Positions 23,283-32,232 are shown, numbered from the stretch's first letter. The stretch: DNA of 64,000 bases from JAXMHB01 sp046346965 (GCA_046346965.1 JAXMHB010000010.1:95006-159005), one strand, 5' to 3'. The notes: a model not told the origin generated them from the letters alone. Made by a program: numbers and translations.

Positions 23283-26200
23283 ATGGCGCGCACTGTGGCG
23301 GTGATGTTGGCCCTGTGGATTCCCCTGGGCGCGCTGGCGGCGGAGGCGTCGGATCCGCTCAAGGGTCTCGGCTATCGGCAGATCGGGCCCAACATCAACG
23401 GACGCGTGACCCAGGCATCCGGGGTGGAGGGCGACCCGTACACCTGGTACCTGGCGGCGGCGCAGGGTGGCGTCTGGAAGAGCAGCGACGGCGGCCATCA
23501 CTGGGATCCGATTTTCGACGAGATGCCGAGCCAATCCGTCGGCGCGCTGGCGGTGGCGCCGTCCGATCCCAACGTGATCTACGTCGGCGGCGGCGAGGGC
23601 AATATCCGCGGCAATGTGCAACCCGGGGCGGGCTTGTTCGTGTCCACCGATGCCGGCCGCACCTGGCAGCACACGCTGAAACTGCGCGCGGCGATTGGCC
23701 AGATCGCCGTCGATCCGGATAACAGCGACGTCGCCTACGCCGCCGTGCTCGGTTCGCCGTTCAAGGCGGGCAAAGAACGCGGTATCTATCGCACCCAGGA
23801 CAGCGGCCAGACCTGGGAAGCGGTGCTGACGGTGGATGCCGACACCGGTGCCAGCGATGTCAGCATCGACCTCAACAACCCGCGCATCGTCTGGGCCGGC
23901 ACCTGGCAAACGCGGCGCACGCCCTGGGGCTTGCACAGCGGTGGCGCCGGCAGCGGCCTGTGGCGCTCGACCGACGGTGGCAGCACCTGGACACGCTGGA
24001 AGGCCGGCGAGCATGGTCTGCCGAAGGGCGACTGGGGCAAGGTGGGCGTGGCGGTGTCGCCGGCCGACGGCGATCGCATCTACGCGCTGATCGAGGCCGA
24101 GGACGGCGGCCTGTATCGCTCCGATGACGGCGGCCAGCAGTTCACCCGCGTCAACGACCATTGGGCGCTGCGCCAGCGCGCCTGGTACTACTCGACCATT
24201 ACCGCGGATCCGGACGATCCGGACATAGCCTGGTTCCCGCAGGTGCGCATGCTGCGTACGCGCGACGGCGGCAAGACACTGGAGGTGGTCGAGGGCTTTG
24301 CCCACGGCGATCACCACGATGTGTGGATCGATCCCAGCGACAGCAATCGGGTGATTGCCGCGCACGATGGTGGCGTCGATCTGAGCGTGGACGGCGGCGG
24401 CCATTGGCACAATCCGGCGCTGCCGCTGGGGCAGTTCTACAACATCGACGTCGATCAGCGCGTGCCCTACCACGTCGGTGGCACGCTGCAGGACATGGGC
24501 ACCGCCAGCGGTCCGGCGCTCAGTCTGGCCGGCGATGGCAGCGCGCTGGCGGATTGGCGCTATGTGGGCGGCGGCGAGGCCGGCGATTTCCGCTATGACC
24601 TGGAAATTCCGGGGCTGGTCTACGCTGGCGAGTACGGCGGCTATCTGACCCGCTATGCCGAAGGTAGCGGTCAGTACCGCAACATCTCCGCCAAGCCGGA
24701 GAACCCCTCGGGCATTCCGCCGAAGGAGCAGGCACAGCGCTTCCAGTGGACGGCGCCGATCGAACTGTCACCGCACGATCCGGCCACGATCTATCACGGC
24801 GCCAATGTGCTCTATCGCAGCCGCGATCGCGGCGAGACCTGGACCGCGATCAGCGGCGATCTGACCCGCAACGACAAAACCAAGCAGGAATGGTCGGGCG
24901 GGCCAATCACCGGCGACAACACCGGCGTGGAGATCTACGGCACGCTGTTCGCCATCGACGAGTCGCCGCTGACGCGCGGCGAAATCTGGACCGGCAGCGA
25001 TGACGGCCTGATCCACGTCAGCCGCGACGATGGCGCCAGCTTCACGCCGGTCACGCCCGAGGATCTGCCGGTCGATGCCACCATCGAATCGCTGCGCGCC
25101 TCGCGCCATCAGGCTGGCCGCGTCTACGCGGTCGCCCATCGTTATCGCCTCGGCGACGACCGCCCCTTTGTCTACGTTTCCGAGGACTACGGCCAGCGCT
25201 GGCGCTCGCTGACGGCGACGCTGCCCGCCGATATGCCGACCTTCAGCATCGTCGAGGACGAGCAGGATCCGCGCACGCTGTACCTGGGCGCCGAGCGGGC
25301 GCTGTACGTGTCCACCGACGCTGGCGCGCACTGGCGCGAGGTGCAGCTCAACCTGCCGCGCGTGGCGGTAACCGATCTCGAAGCGGCGCATGGCGATCTG
25401 ATCATCGGCACGCGCGGCCGCGTGATGTGGGCCTTCGATCAAGTCAGCCTGCTCAAGCAAGCGCTAGCGCGTGAGGGCGAGAGCGCCTGGCTGGCGCCGA
25501 CCGCGCGCGGCACCCGCTGGCGCCAGGAAGGTCGCTGGAGTGAGTCCGATGGCAGCAGCAACCCGCCCTACGGCGCCTTGATCAGCTACTACCTGCCAAA
25601 GGCAGTCGAGGGCGAACTGACGCTGCGCATCCTCGGCGCCGACGGACTACTGGTGCGCGTGCTGTCGAGCAAGCCGCTGCCGCCCGATGGCGTGGTCGGC
25701 GATGCCGACGGCCCCAGCGAGGCGCCGAAGCCGGCACTCGAGACCAGTGCTGGCTGGCACCGAGTGAGCTGGGATCTGCGCCACCAGGGCGCCCAGCTGC
25801 TGGAGGCCAAGATTGACGCTGGCGCACCGAACGTAGGGCCTCTGGCGGTGCCCGGCCAGTATCGCGCCGAACTCAATGGCGCCGGCGCCACGCTGAGCAC
25901 CACGATCGAAGTGCTCGCCGATCCGCGCAGCCCGGCCGACGCCGCGGCGCTGCAGGCGAACCTGGACTTCGGTTTGCAGCTGCGCGGCGAGCTCGATCGC
26001 ACCCACGCCGGTATCGAGTGGCTGCGCGCCGCACGCGCCCAGGCCAGCGATCTGCGCAAGCGATTGGGCGAGGAAGCGCGCTACGCTGCCGTGGTGCAGG
26101 CCTGCGAGGCGGTGATCGCCGACGCCGACCGCATCGAGGGCCAGCTCCACAATCCGGAAGCCAAGGTGGTGTACGACATCCTGCGCGGCCCACGCGGCGC

Positions 26201-26417
26201 GCGGCTGTACTCGCAGTTGGCGCCGCTGTACTCCTGGTCGCAAGACTCCGACCTCGCCCCCACCGCCGCCATGCGCGAACGCCACGCCGCCCTCGCCGCG
26301 GAACTGGCCGAACGCGAAGCGGCCATCGCAGCAATGCACCAAGGCTCGATCCAGACACTCGAAGCCGCCGTCACGGCCGCAGCACTGCCGCGGCTGATCC
26401 TGCCGGAACGGCAGTAG
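23283..26417 (+). CDS. Large secreted sortilin/BNR-repeat beta-propeller protein
   Basis: A 1044-residue protein with a signal peptide (cleavage near ALAAEA). Repeated BNR/Asp-box motifs of the type S-x-D-x-G-x-x-W occur throughout residues about 60-720 (SSDGGHHW, STDAGRTW, TQDSGQTW, STDGGSTW, SRDRGETW, STDAGAHW). This is the double beta-propeller arrangement of VPS10/sortilin-like and xyloglucanase-type proteins. The C-terminal 300 residues form a beta domain and then a helical bundle. Bacterial homologues are often labelled glycosyl hydrolase, but no catalytic acids are evident. The ATG at 23283 is chosen because the frame upstream runs through a tandem repeat. Confidence 0.87.
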   Translation: MARTVAVMLALWIPLGALAAEASDPLKGLGYRQIGPNINGRVTQASGVEGDPYTWYLAAAQGGVWKSSDGGHHWDPIFDEMPSQSVGALAVAPSDPNVIYVGGGEGNIRGNVQPGAGLFVSTDAGRTWQHTLKLRAAIGQIAVDPDNSDVAYAAVLGSPFKAGKERGIYRTQDSGQTWEAVLTVDADTGASDVSIDLNNPRIVWAGTWQTRRTPWGLHSGGAGSGLWRSTDGGSTWTRWKAGEHGLPKGDWGKVGVAVSPADGDRIYALIEAEDGGLYRSDDGGQQFTRVNDHWALRQRAWYYSTITADPDDPDIAWFPQVRMLRTRDGGKTLEVVEGFAHGDHHDVWIDPSDSNRVIAAHDGGVDLSVDGGGHWHNPALPLGQFYNIDVDQRVPYHVGGTLQDMGTASGPALSLAGDGSALADWRYVGGGEAGDFRYDLEIPGLVYAGEYGGYLTRYAEGSGQYRNISAKPENPSGIPPKEQAQRFQWTAPIELSPHDPATIYHGANVLYRSRDRGETWTAISGDLTRNDKTKQEWSGGPITGDNTGVEIYGTLFAIDESPLTRGEIWTGSDDGLIHVSRDDGASFTPVTPEDLPVDATIESLRASRHQAGRVYAVAHRYRLGDDRPFVYVSEDYGQRWRSLTATLPADMPTFSIVEDEQDPRTLYLGAERALYVSTDAGAHWREVQLNLPRVAVTDLEAAHGDLIIGTRGRVMWAFDQVSLLKQALAREGESAWLAPTARGTRWRQEGRWSESDGSSNPPYGALISYYLPKAVEGELTLRILGADGLLVRVLSSKPLPPDGVVGDADGPSEAPKPALETSAGWHRVSWDLRHQGAQLLEAKIDAGAPNVGPLAVPGQYRAELNGAGATLSTTIEVLADPRSPADAAALQANLDFGLQLRGELDRTHAGIEWLRAARAQASDLRKRLGEEARYAAVVQACEAVIADADRIEGQLHNPEAKVVYDILRGPRGARLYSQLAPLYSWSQDSDLAPTAAMRERHAALAAELAEREAAIAAMHQGSIQTLEAAVTAAALPRLILPERQ

Positions 26418-26428
26418 CACGCAGACAG

Positions 26429-26645
26429 CACGAGGGCACGTTCAAGCAAAGCGGAGGGCACGAGGGGAGAGCTGCGGCGCCTGCGCGGCACCGCCGCGCG
26501 CCGCACCGAGCGCCCGGAGGCTATGCCGACGGGCCGGATCGAGGGCACGAGCCGAGGCAAGAGGCGACCACCTGTCGGGAATCGGCGCACGCTTGGGACA
26601 TGCGGGCCTTTCCCTTGCCGCATGCCCCCTGCCCCGCCTTTGCGC
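26429..26645. repeat. Mixed repeat gap: GAGGGCACG units, second dispersed family, and G-run copy F
   Basis: The 288-bp gap before the kinase gene holds three repeat types. GAGGGCACG units (26429-26466) are inverted relative to the array at 23081. A segment of about 85 bp (26461-26546), with GCGCGGCACCGCCGCGC and GCTATGCCGACGGGCCGG, is about 85% identical to the reverse complement of 57291-57370. A short minus-orientation remnant of the G-run family (GCCCCCTGCCCCGCC, about 26620-26640) follows. No coding region is supported. Confidence 0.7.
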
Positions 26646-26705
26646 TGTACTGCCCTCCCGCAGTTATGATCCTTCATTGACCTTGCGCACTCGGCCGGCG
26701 GGACC

Positions 26706-28043
26706 ATGGAAGCACCGATCCAGATTCCGAACTTCGAGCTGACCAAAGAGATCGGCCGTGGCGGCATGTCGCGGGTCTATCTGGCCCGTCAGCTGCAGCC
26801 CAAGCGCGAGGTGGCGATCAAGATCGTGTCGCCGGGTTCGGCGCCGGACCCGACCTTTCTGGCCTCGCTGAAGCTGGAAGGCGATACCGTCGCCGGACTG
26901 AATCACGACAACATCGTCACCGTGTTCGCCTGTGGTGTGGTCGACGCGCATTACTACCTGGCGATGGAAATCCTGCCGGGGGGCGATCTGACCGATCGCA
27001 TCAAGCGCGGCCTGCGGCCGGAAGATGCGGTGGAGGTGATGATCCAGATCGGCAGTGCGCTGGAGCACGCCCACAAGCGCCAGGTGCTGCATCGCGACAT
27101 CAAGCCGGAAAACGTGATGTTCCACGAGAGCGGCAAAGCCGTGCTGGTGGACTTCGGCATCGCCAAGGAAGGCGATACCGAATCGAGCTTCACCCAGGTG
27201 GGCGCCGTGGTCGGCACGCCGCATTACATGAGCCCAGAGCGTTGCATGGGCAAGCCCACCGACGCGCGCTCGGATCTGTACGCGATGGGCGTGATGTTTT
27301 TCGAGATGCTGACCGGGCACAAGGTGTTCGAGGGCCGCGACACCTTTGCCGTCAGCTATGCCCACGTCTATGAGCCGGTGCCGCCGCTGCCGCCCGAGCA
27401 CGCGCGCTTCCAGGGCATCGTCAACAAACTGCTGGCCAAAGATCCCAAGGATCGCTACCAGAGCGCCGGCGAGATGGTCGCGGCGCTGAAGAAGCACCGC
27501 GCCGGCGCGCCGTCTACCGCCGAGCCTGCCACCCGCCGCGTCGACACCTCGGTGTCCTCGCCGCTGCAGCAGAAGCTGAAGCAGATGGCGGCCAGCGAGG
27601 CCGAGGCCGGCGCCACCACAGTCAATTCGCCGACCGGGCCGGTCAATCTGCACGCAGAAACGGCGGTGTCCAAGCCGATCGAGGCAGTGCCGCCGAAAGC
27701 CGAGGTCGCTGCGAAGAAGCCGGCGCCGGTGATGCTGATCGCCGCGGTCGCCGTGCTCGTCGCGGTGGTGGCCGTCGGCGCCCTGATGTGGCCGAAGGCG
27801 AAGCCGGCGGATGAGGACATACCGACGGTCATCCTGTCACGCGAAAAGGCCGCCGAGATGCAAGTAAAGTTGGGTGCGGCAAGTTCGATGCTGCGCAACG
27901 AAAAGTACGATGATGCGGCCGGACTGTTCGAGCAGGTGCTGCTGAATTACGACTGCACCAGCGAAGAAGCACGCCGCGGCCTGAAATCTGCCGATCCCGG
28001 CAACGAAGCGCGTTACCAGAAGGCCATCGCCGCCTGCAAATAG
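26706..28043 (+). CDS. Membrane Ser/Thr protein kinase (PknB-like)
   Basis: A 445-residue Hanks-type kinase. Features in order: glycine loop IGRGGMSRVYLA (16-27), catalytic Lys39 in VAIK, HRDIKPEN with Asp131, DFG with Asp149, VGTPHYMSPE in the activation segment, and DARSDLYAMGVMFFEML. The kinase domain ends near 265. A disordered linker is followed by one transmembrane helix (about 341-362) and a periplasmic tail of about 80 residues with a TPR-like helix pair (VKLGAASSMLRNEKYDDAAGLFEQVL). All catalytic residues are present. A downstream FHA-domain protein is a likely phosphothreonine reader for it. The kinase is intracellular and the tail may sense an external signal. Confidence 0.93.
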   Translation: MEAPIQIPNFELTKEIGRGGMSRVYLARQLQPKREVAIKIVSPGSAPDPTFLASLKLEGDTVAGLNHDNIVTVFACGVVDAHYYLAMEILPGGDLTDRIKRGLRPEDAVEVMIQIGSALEHAHKRQVLHRDIKPENVMFHESGKAVLVDFGIAKEGDTESSFTQVGAVVGTPHYMSPERCMGKPTDARSDLYAMGVMFFEMLTGHKVFEGRDTFAVSYAHVYEPVPPLPPEHARFQGIVNKLLAKDPKDRYQSAGEMVAALKKHRAGAPSTAEPATRRVDTSVSSPLQQKLKQMAASEAEAGATTVNSPTGPVNLHAETAVSKPIEAVPPKAEVAAKKPAPVMLIAAVAVLVAVVAVGALMWPKAKPADEDIPTVILSREKAAEMQVKLGAASSMLRNEKYDDAAGLFEQVLLNYDCTSEEARRGLKSADPGNEARYQKAIAACK

Positions 28044-28059
28044 CCTTGACGCGCTTGCT

Positions 28060-28175
28060 CACTCAGCAAACCGTACTGCGACGATGCCAGGCAAGCGCTG
28101 CAGTGCTGGTCCCCCGACCCCTGACCCCCGCCCCGCTTTTGCCCATGCACCATGTTTGGCAAGAGGTTCCCTAGG
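28060..28175 (-). repeat. Dispersed G-run repeat, copy G (well preserved)
   Basis: Minus-orientation copy: CTCACTCAGCAAACCGTACTGC, CAGTGCTGGTCCCCCGACCC, CTGACCCCCGCCCCGCTTTT, GCCCATGCACCATGTTTGGC, AAGAGGTTCCC. It preserves the complete four-run core (28111-28134) and the CTTGCCAAACATGG end. It covers an in-frame ATG at 28152 that would otherwise extend the FHA-GGDEF protein. Confidence 0.82.
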
Positions 28176-28217
28176 CTAGACTGCGCGCAACGGCCCTGGC
28201 GCCAGCCCCCTGAACCC

Positions 28218-29105
28218 GTGTCCAAAGACCACTCCAACACTGATCGCGCCACGGTCATCACCGGCCCCGACTCGGAGCCGCGGGAGCGGCCGCCGCGGCT
28301 GATCGTCGTCAGCGGCATCTATCTGGGGCATCAGTTGGAGCTTGGTGCCGATCCGGTGGTAATCGGGCGTGCCACCGAGGCCACGCTGAGCCTGCCGCAC
28401 CCCAGCGTCTCGCGCAATCACTGCCGCGTCTGGCGCGAGGGCGAGCGCTTCTACATCGAGGACTTGGGCTCCACCAACAAGACCTATCTGAATGGTCAGT
28501 CGGTGATGCGCGCCGAATTGGGCGATGGCGACCAGATCGGCGTCGGTAACCACTCGCTCAAGTTCTTCCGCGGCGCCAGCGTCGAGGCGCGCTACCACCA
28601 GGAACTGATCGAACTGGCGGTGCACGACGGACTCACCGGCTTCTACAACCGTCGCCATTTCCGCACCCTGCTCGACGAGCACGTCGAGCGCGCGCGCAAG
28701 GGCGTGCCGCTGGCGGTCGCGATCATCGATCTCGACCATTTCAAGCAGATCAACGATCACTTCGGCCATCTGGTCGGCGATCAGGTGATCTCCAGCGTGG
28801 CCCAACTGATCCGCGAGCAGGCGCATGCCAGCTGCCAGATGGGGCGCCTGGGCGGCGAAGAGTTCGCCGCCGCGCTGCCGGAATACGGCGATGCCGAGGC
28901 GCGCGAGTTTGCCGAGCGCATCCGCAACGCCATCGCCCAGCACGCCTTCGACCTGCGCGGCGAGACCCGTCCGATCACCACCAGCGTCGGCGTCGCCCAC
29001 TGGAGTGACCACATGCAGTCCAGCGCGGATTTGCTGCGCCTGGCCGACGAGCGCCTGTACCGGGCCAAGGCCGAGGGGCGCAACCGGGTGATCGGCAGCG
29101 CCTGA
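28218..29105 (+). CDS. FHA-GGDEF diguanylate cyclase
   Basis: A 295-residue protein. An FHA domain (about residues 30-115) contains VIGRATEATLSLPHPSVSRNHCRVW and LGSTNKTYLNG. A GGDEF domain (about 130-290) has DGLTGFYNRRHF, DLDHFKQINDHFGH and the active site GGEEF at 212-216. The catalytic signature is intact, so it should make cyclic di-GMP. No RxxD inhibitory site precedes GGEEF at the usual position. FHA domains bind phosphothreonine, and the neighbouring kinase is an obvious candidate partner. The GTG at 28218 is used because the only upstream ATG lies inside repeat copy G. Confidence 0.88.
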   Translation: MSKDHSNTDRATVITGPDSEPRERPPRLIVVSGIYLGHQLELGADPVVIGRATEATLSLPHPSVSRNHCRVWREGERFYIEDLGSTNKTYLNGQSVMRAELGDGDQIGVGNHSLKFFRGASVEARYHQELIELAVHDGLTGFYNRRHFRTLLDEHVERARKGVPLAVAIIDLDHFKQINDHFGHLVGDQVISSVAQLIREQAHASCQMGRLGGEEFAAALPEYGDAEAREFAERIRNAIAQHAFDLRGETRPITTSVGVAHWSDHMQSSADLLRLADERLYRAKAEGRNRVIGSA

Positions 29106-29126
29106 GCGGCCGGCGCGGGCCGCGCT

Positions 29127-30293
29127 TCAGGCGCGCGGCTTTAGACGCATCAGCGCACCGTCGCGGCCGTCCTGCAGCAGATACACGAGGCCATCGGGGC
29201 CCTGCGCGATGGCGCGGATGCGCGTGCCCATGGCGTAGCGCTCGACCTCGCGCGCGGCGGTGCCGGTGATCTCGATCTGCACCAGCGCCGCCGAGGCCAG
29301 TCCGGTCGCCAGCGCATGGCCCTGCCAGCCGGGGTAGCGATCGCCCGTGTAGAAGATGAAGTCGCCCGGCGCGATCACCGGCGTCCAGCTGATCGCCGGC
29401 GCGTGGAACTCCGGCCGGGTGTCGTGATCGGGAATGTCGCGCCCGTCGTAGTGGCTGCCGTTGGAGACGATCGGGTAGCCGTAGTTGGCGCCGCGTTTGA
29501 TCAGATTGAACTCGTCGCCGCCGAGCGGGCCGTGCTCCAACTCCCATAGCCGGCCATCCGGCGCAAAGGCCAGCCCGAGCGGATTGCGGTGTCCCAAGGA
29601 CCAGATTTGGGCAGCGACACCGCCCTGGTCGGCAAAAGGATTGTCGGGCGGCAGCGTGCCGTCGTCATTGAGGCGAACTACCTTGCCCAGATTGCTCTGC
29701 ATATCCTGCGCCGGATCGAAGTGCTGGCGTTCGCCGGAACTGATGTAGAGCTTGCTGTCCGGACCGAAGGCCAGACGGTGGCCGTAGTGGCCGCGACCGT
29801 CGACCTTGGGCACCTGGCGCCAGATCACCTGGACCTCGCTCAAACTCGCCTGATCGCCCTCGATGCGCAGCGTCGCGCGCGCCACCGCGGCGCCGCGGGT
29901 GTCGCCCGCGCCGGCTTCGGCGTAGCTCAGGTAGATCCAGCCATTCTCGGCATAGGCCGGATGCAGGATCACATCGCCCAGTCCGCCCTGACCGCCGTAG
30001 TCGACCTCGGGCACACCGCTGACCGTGATGCGCGCGCCGCCCAGCGTATACAGCGCCAGACTGCCCGGCTTCTCGGTGATCAGCAGGCGTCCGTCCGGCA
30101 GAAAGCGCATCGCCCACGGCTCGTTGAAACGCGCCAGTTCCTCGATGTCGAAGGGTGCCGGCACCGCCGCGGGTGCCACCGGGGCGCCCGGCGGCATCGG
30201 CGCGGGGTTGGCGGCGGTCGCGTTCGACGGCGCCTCGCCACACGCGGCCAACGCGCTCAACAGGGCCGCCAACAGGATCAGTCGCGCGTTCAT
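29127..30293 (-). CDS. PQQ-dependent sugar dehydrogenase-like lipoprotein (Gdh B/YliI family)
   Basis: A 388-residue protein with a lipoprotein signal: hydrophobic core then LAAC at residues about 15-18. It forms the six-bladed propeller of soluble glucose/sorbosone dehydrogenases: FNEPWAMRFLPDGRLLITEK, the YGGQGGLGDVILHP region and GHYGHRLAFGPDSKLYISSGE. Also present are HRNPLGLAFAPDGRLWELEHGP and RGANYGYPIVSNGSHY, which hold Ca and PQQ residues in the family. It is a periplasmic or outer-membrane aldose dehydrogenase with PQQ as probable cofactor. PQQ synthesis genes are not in the window. The ATG at 30293 is required for the lipobox. Confidence 0.9.
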   Translation of the reverse strand: MNARLILLAALLSALAACGEAPSNATAANPAPMPPGAPVAPAAVPAPFDIEELARFNEPWAMRFLPDGRLLITEKPGSLALYTLGGARITVSGVPEVDYGGQGGLGDVILHPAYAENGWIYLSYAEAGAGDTRGAAVARATLRIEGDQASLSEVQVIWRQVPKVDGRGHYGHRLAFGPDSKLYISSGERQHFDPAQDMQSNLGKVVRLNDDGTLPPDNPFADQGGVAAQIWSLGHRNPLGLAFAPDGRLWELEHGPLGGDEFNLIKRGANYGYPIVSNGSHYDGRDIPDHDTRPEFHAPAISWTPVIAPGDFIFYTGDRYPGWQGHALATGLASAALVQIEITGTAAREVERYAMGTRIRAIAQGPDGLVYLLQDGRDGALMRLKPRA

Positions 30294-30392
30294 GCACAGC
30301 TCCGCAATCAAAGACTCGCAAGTGTCGCACGGGCACCCGTCAAGACGGCGTGGCATGGCAGACTGCGCGCCATCCTGGCAGCGGACCGCGAC

Positions 30393-31571
30393 GTGGAACA
30401 CTGGGACCTCATCATCCTCGGCGGCGGCGCCGCCGGCCTGATGTGCGCACTGACGGCGGGGCGTCGCGGTCGGCGCGTGCTGGTGATCGAGCACGCCAAT
30501 CGCGTCGGCAAGAAAATCCTGATGTCCGGCGGCGGTCGCTGCAATTTCACCAACACCGGCACCAGCGCCGCCAACTTCCTGTCGGCCAATCCGCATTTCT
30601 GCAAATCGGCGCTGGCACGCTTCCAGCCCGCCGATTTCATCGCGATGGTCAACGCGCACGGCATCGGCTGGCACGAGAAGGAACTCGGCCAGTTGTTCTG
30701 CAACGACTCCTCCAAAGCCATCGTCGCGCTGCTGCTGGCCGAATGCGAGCGCGCCGCGGTGCAAATCCGTACCCAGTGCAGCGTCGCCGAGGTCCGTCGC
30801 CACGCAGGCGGATTCGAGGTCGCCAGCAGCGGCGGCACGCTGCGCGCTGCGGCACTGGTGGTCGCCACCGGCGGCTTGTCGATCCCCAGCATGGGCGCCA
30901 CTGGCTTTGGCTATCAGTTGGCCAGCCAGTTTGGCCACTCGCTGCTGCCGACACGCGCGGGGCTGGTGCCGCTGACGCTCAGCGGCAGCTATCAAAGCCA
31001 ATGGTGCGATCTGTCCGGCGTCGCGCTGCCAGTGCGCGCCTGCTGTGGCCGCACCGAGTTCCGCAACGCCATGCTGATCACCCATCGCGGCCTCAGCGGA
31101 CCGGCGATCCTGCAGATCTCCTCCTACTGGCAGCCGGGCGAGCCCTTGGAGCTTGATCTGCTGCCGGACGAGGACGCCGCGCTCTGGCTGCCGACGGCCC
31201 AGCGCGAACGCCCCGCCGCCGAACTGCGCAGCGTGCTCGGCGAGCGCCTGCCCAAACGCTTCGCTCAGCGCTTCACCGAGCTCTATGCCGACGAGCGCCC
31301 GCTGCGGCAGTACGGCAAAGCAGAGTTGCGCACGCTGGCCAGCCAGTTGCAGCGCTGGCCGATCATTCCCAGCGGCACCGAAGGCTATCGCACCGCCGAG
31401 GTGACGCTAGGCGGCGTGGACACCCGCGAAGTCTCCTCGACCACGATGGAGTCGCGCCGCGTGCCTGGCCTGTATTTCGTCGGCGAGGTGCTCGACGTCA
31501 CCGGCCATCTGGGCGGATACAACTTCCAATGGGCCTGGGCCAGCGGACACGCGGCGGGAATGGCGGTGTGA
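30393..31571 (+). CDS. HI0933/BaiN-type FAD-dependent oxidoreductase
   Basis: A 392-residue flavoprotein of the HI0933-like (BaiN/RdsA) family. The dinucleotide-binding loop is IILGGGAAGLMCALTAGRRG, followed by NRVGKKILMSGGGRCNFTN, the family hallmark. The later ATGGLSIPSMGATGFGYQLA and the C-terminal EVTLGGVDTREVSSTTMES and GEVLDVTGHLGGYNFQWAWASG motifs complete the fold. The physiological substrate is unknown; BaiN reduces bile-acid intermediates in gut clostridia, but most members have no defined role. The GTG at 30393 is the first start before the FAD loop. It is followed by repeat copies and the IS110 element. Confidence 0.9.
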   Translation: MEHWDLIILGGGAAGLMCALTAGRRGRRVLVIEHANRVGKKILMSGGGRCNFTNTGTSAANFLSANPHFCKSALARFQPADFIAMVNAHGIGWHEKELGQLFCNDSSKAIVALLLAECERAAVQIRTQCSVAEVRRHAGGFEVASSGGTLRAAALVVATGGLSIPSMGATGFGYQLASQFGHSLLPTRAGLVPLTLSGSYQSQWCDLSGVALPVRACCGRTEFRNAMLITHRGLSGPAILQISSYWQPGEPLELDLLPDEDAALWLPTAQRERPAAELRSVLGERLPKRFAQRFTELYADERPLRQYGKAELRTLASQLQRWPIIPSGTEGYRTAEVTLGGVDTREVSSTTMESRRVPGLYFVGEVLDVTGHLGGYNFQWAWASGHAAGMAV

Positions 31572-31584
31572 TTCCTTTGGGAGC

Positions 31585-31850
31585 CTCTTGCCTGACACGG
31601 GTGCGGAGGAGCAAGAGCGGGGCGGGGGTCAGGGGGCGGGGGTCCAGCCATGCGGCGGCTGCGCTGCGCCGTCGCCAGTTTGCCGAACGAGTAAGCGAGC
31701 CGAAGGCGAGACAGGGACTCTTGCCTAACGTGGGTGCGTCGGGGCAAAAACGGGACCCGGAACTCGGGACTCGGTTCAGTCCAGCCATGCGGCACCTGCG
31801 TTGTGCTGTCGCCAAATTGCAGGACGAGTAAGCGCGCCGGGTCGTCGCGG
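31585..31850 (+). repeat. Dispersed G-run repeat, copy H, with short heptamer run
   Basis: Plus-orientation copy with the full core (31619-31642), then GTCCAGCCATGCGGCGGCTG, a CGTCGCCAGTTTGCCGAACG tail and GAGTAAGCGAGCCGAAGGCG. It is followed at 31731-31775 by the start of a second unit carrying three GGGACTC-like heptamers, and a second tail at 31785-31845. No gene is seen in this stretch, which continues into the IS110 target copy. Confidence 0.8.
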
Positions 31851-31859
31851 CCTCGATAG

Positions 31860-31956
31860 TTGTTCAGATTCCCTGCCTCGCCCTTGGCGCGCTTTCTCGT
31901 TCAGCAATCCAGCGACAGTGCCACACAGTCGCCCGATGATTGGTCCCCCGCCCCCT
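31860..31956 (-). repeat. Dispersed G-run repeat, copy I, left half (IS110 target)
   Basis: Minus-orientation tail (CGCGCTTTCTCGTTCAGCAA, GACAGTGCCACACAGTCGCC) running into GGTCCCCCGCCCCCT, where it stops at 31956. The missing part of the core, GACCCCCGCCCCACTTTTGC, continues at 33204. Joining 31956 to 33204 restores the family consensus exactly, which fixes the IS110 insertion point. Confidence 0.85.
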
Positions 31957-31970
31957 TGTATCTAGCTTCT

Positions 31971-32200
31971 GACTCTCCTGCTTCGCTCTTGCTTCTGACA
32001 ATTACTTGTCTGCTTTTGCGAACTGCGAGAGGTTTGGTTTGGGAGCAAGTGGCGGAGTGACGAGCCCCCCTGGTGCCTCTGTACAGCACACGCACGTGGG
32101 TCAGCAGGTCACTCCGCCGCTTGATTCTCCACCCATCGCTCGGACAGTTGCCAGTGTTCAACACACGTATATGCAAGGCGGACGCCGTGGTGGAGAACCG
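31971..32200 (+). ncRNA. Predicted IS110 bridge RNA
   Basis: The leader of the IS110 element folds into three successive stems. Stem 1: CTCTC and TTCGC (31973-31986) pair with GCGAA and GAGAG (32018-32031). Stem 2, target-binding loop: GGCGGAGTGAC (32051-32061) pairs perfectly with GTCACTCCGCC (32108-32118). Stem 3, donor-binding loop: TTCTCCACC (32125-32133) pairs perfectly with GGTGGAGAA (32189-32197). The target loop holds CCCCCT (32066-32071), identical to the left target up to the core, and GGGTCAG (32098-32104), the exact complement of the right target CTGACCC. The donor loop holds ACAGTTGC (32144-32151), matching the IS right end ACAGCTGC, and ATGCAAG (32171-32177), complementary to the left end CTTGTAT with one G-T wobble. 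RNA ends are approximate. Confidence 0.85.
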
Positions 32201-32232
32201 CTCTCACCCACACACAGTCGGAGGGCGCGCAC

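Noticed and set aside
28152..28217. Extension of the FHA-GGDEF protein to an ATG at 28152
   Set aside because: This ATG is part of the repeated ACCATGTTTGGCAAG end of a dispersed repeat found in other gaps, so it is not gene-specific.
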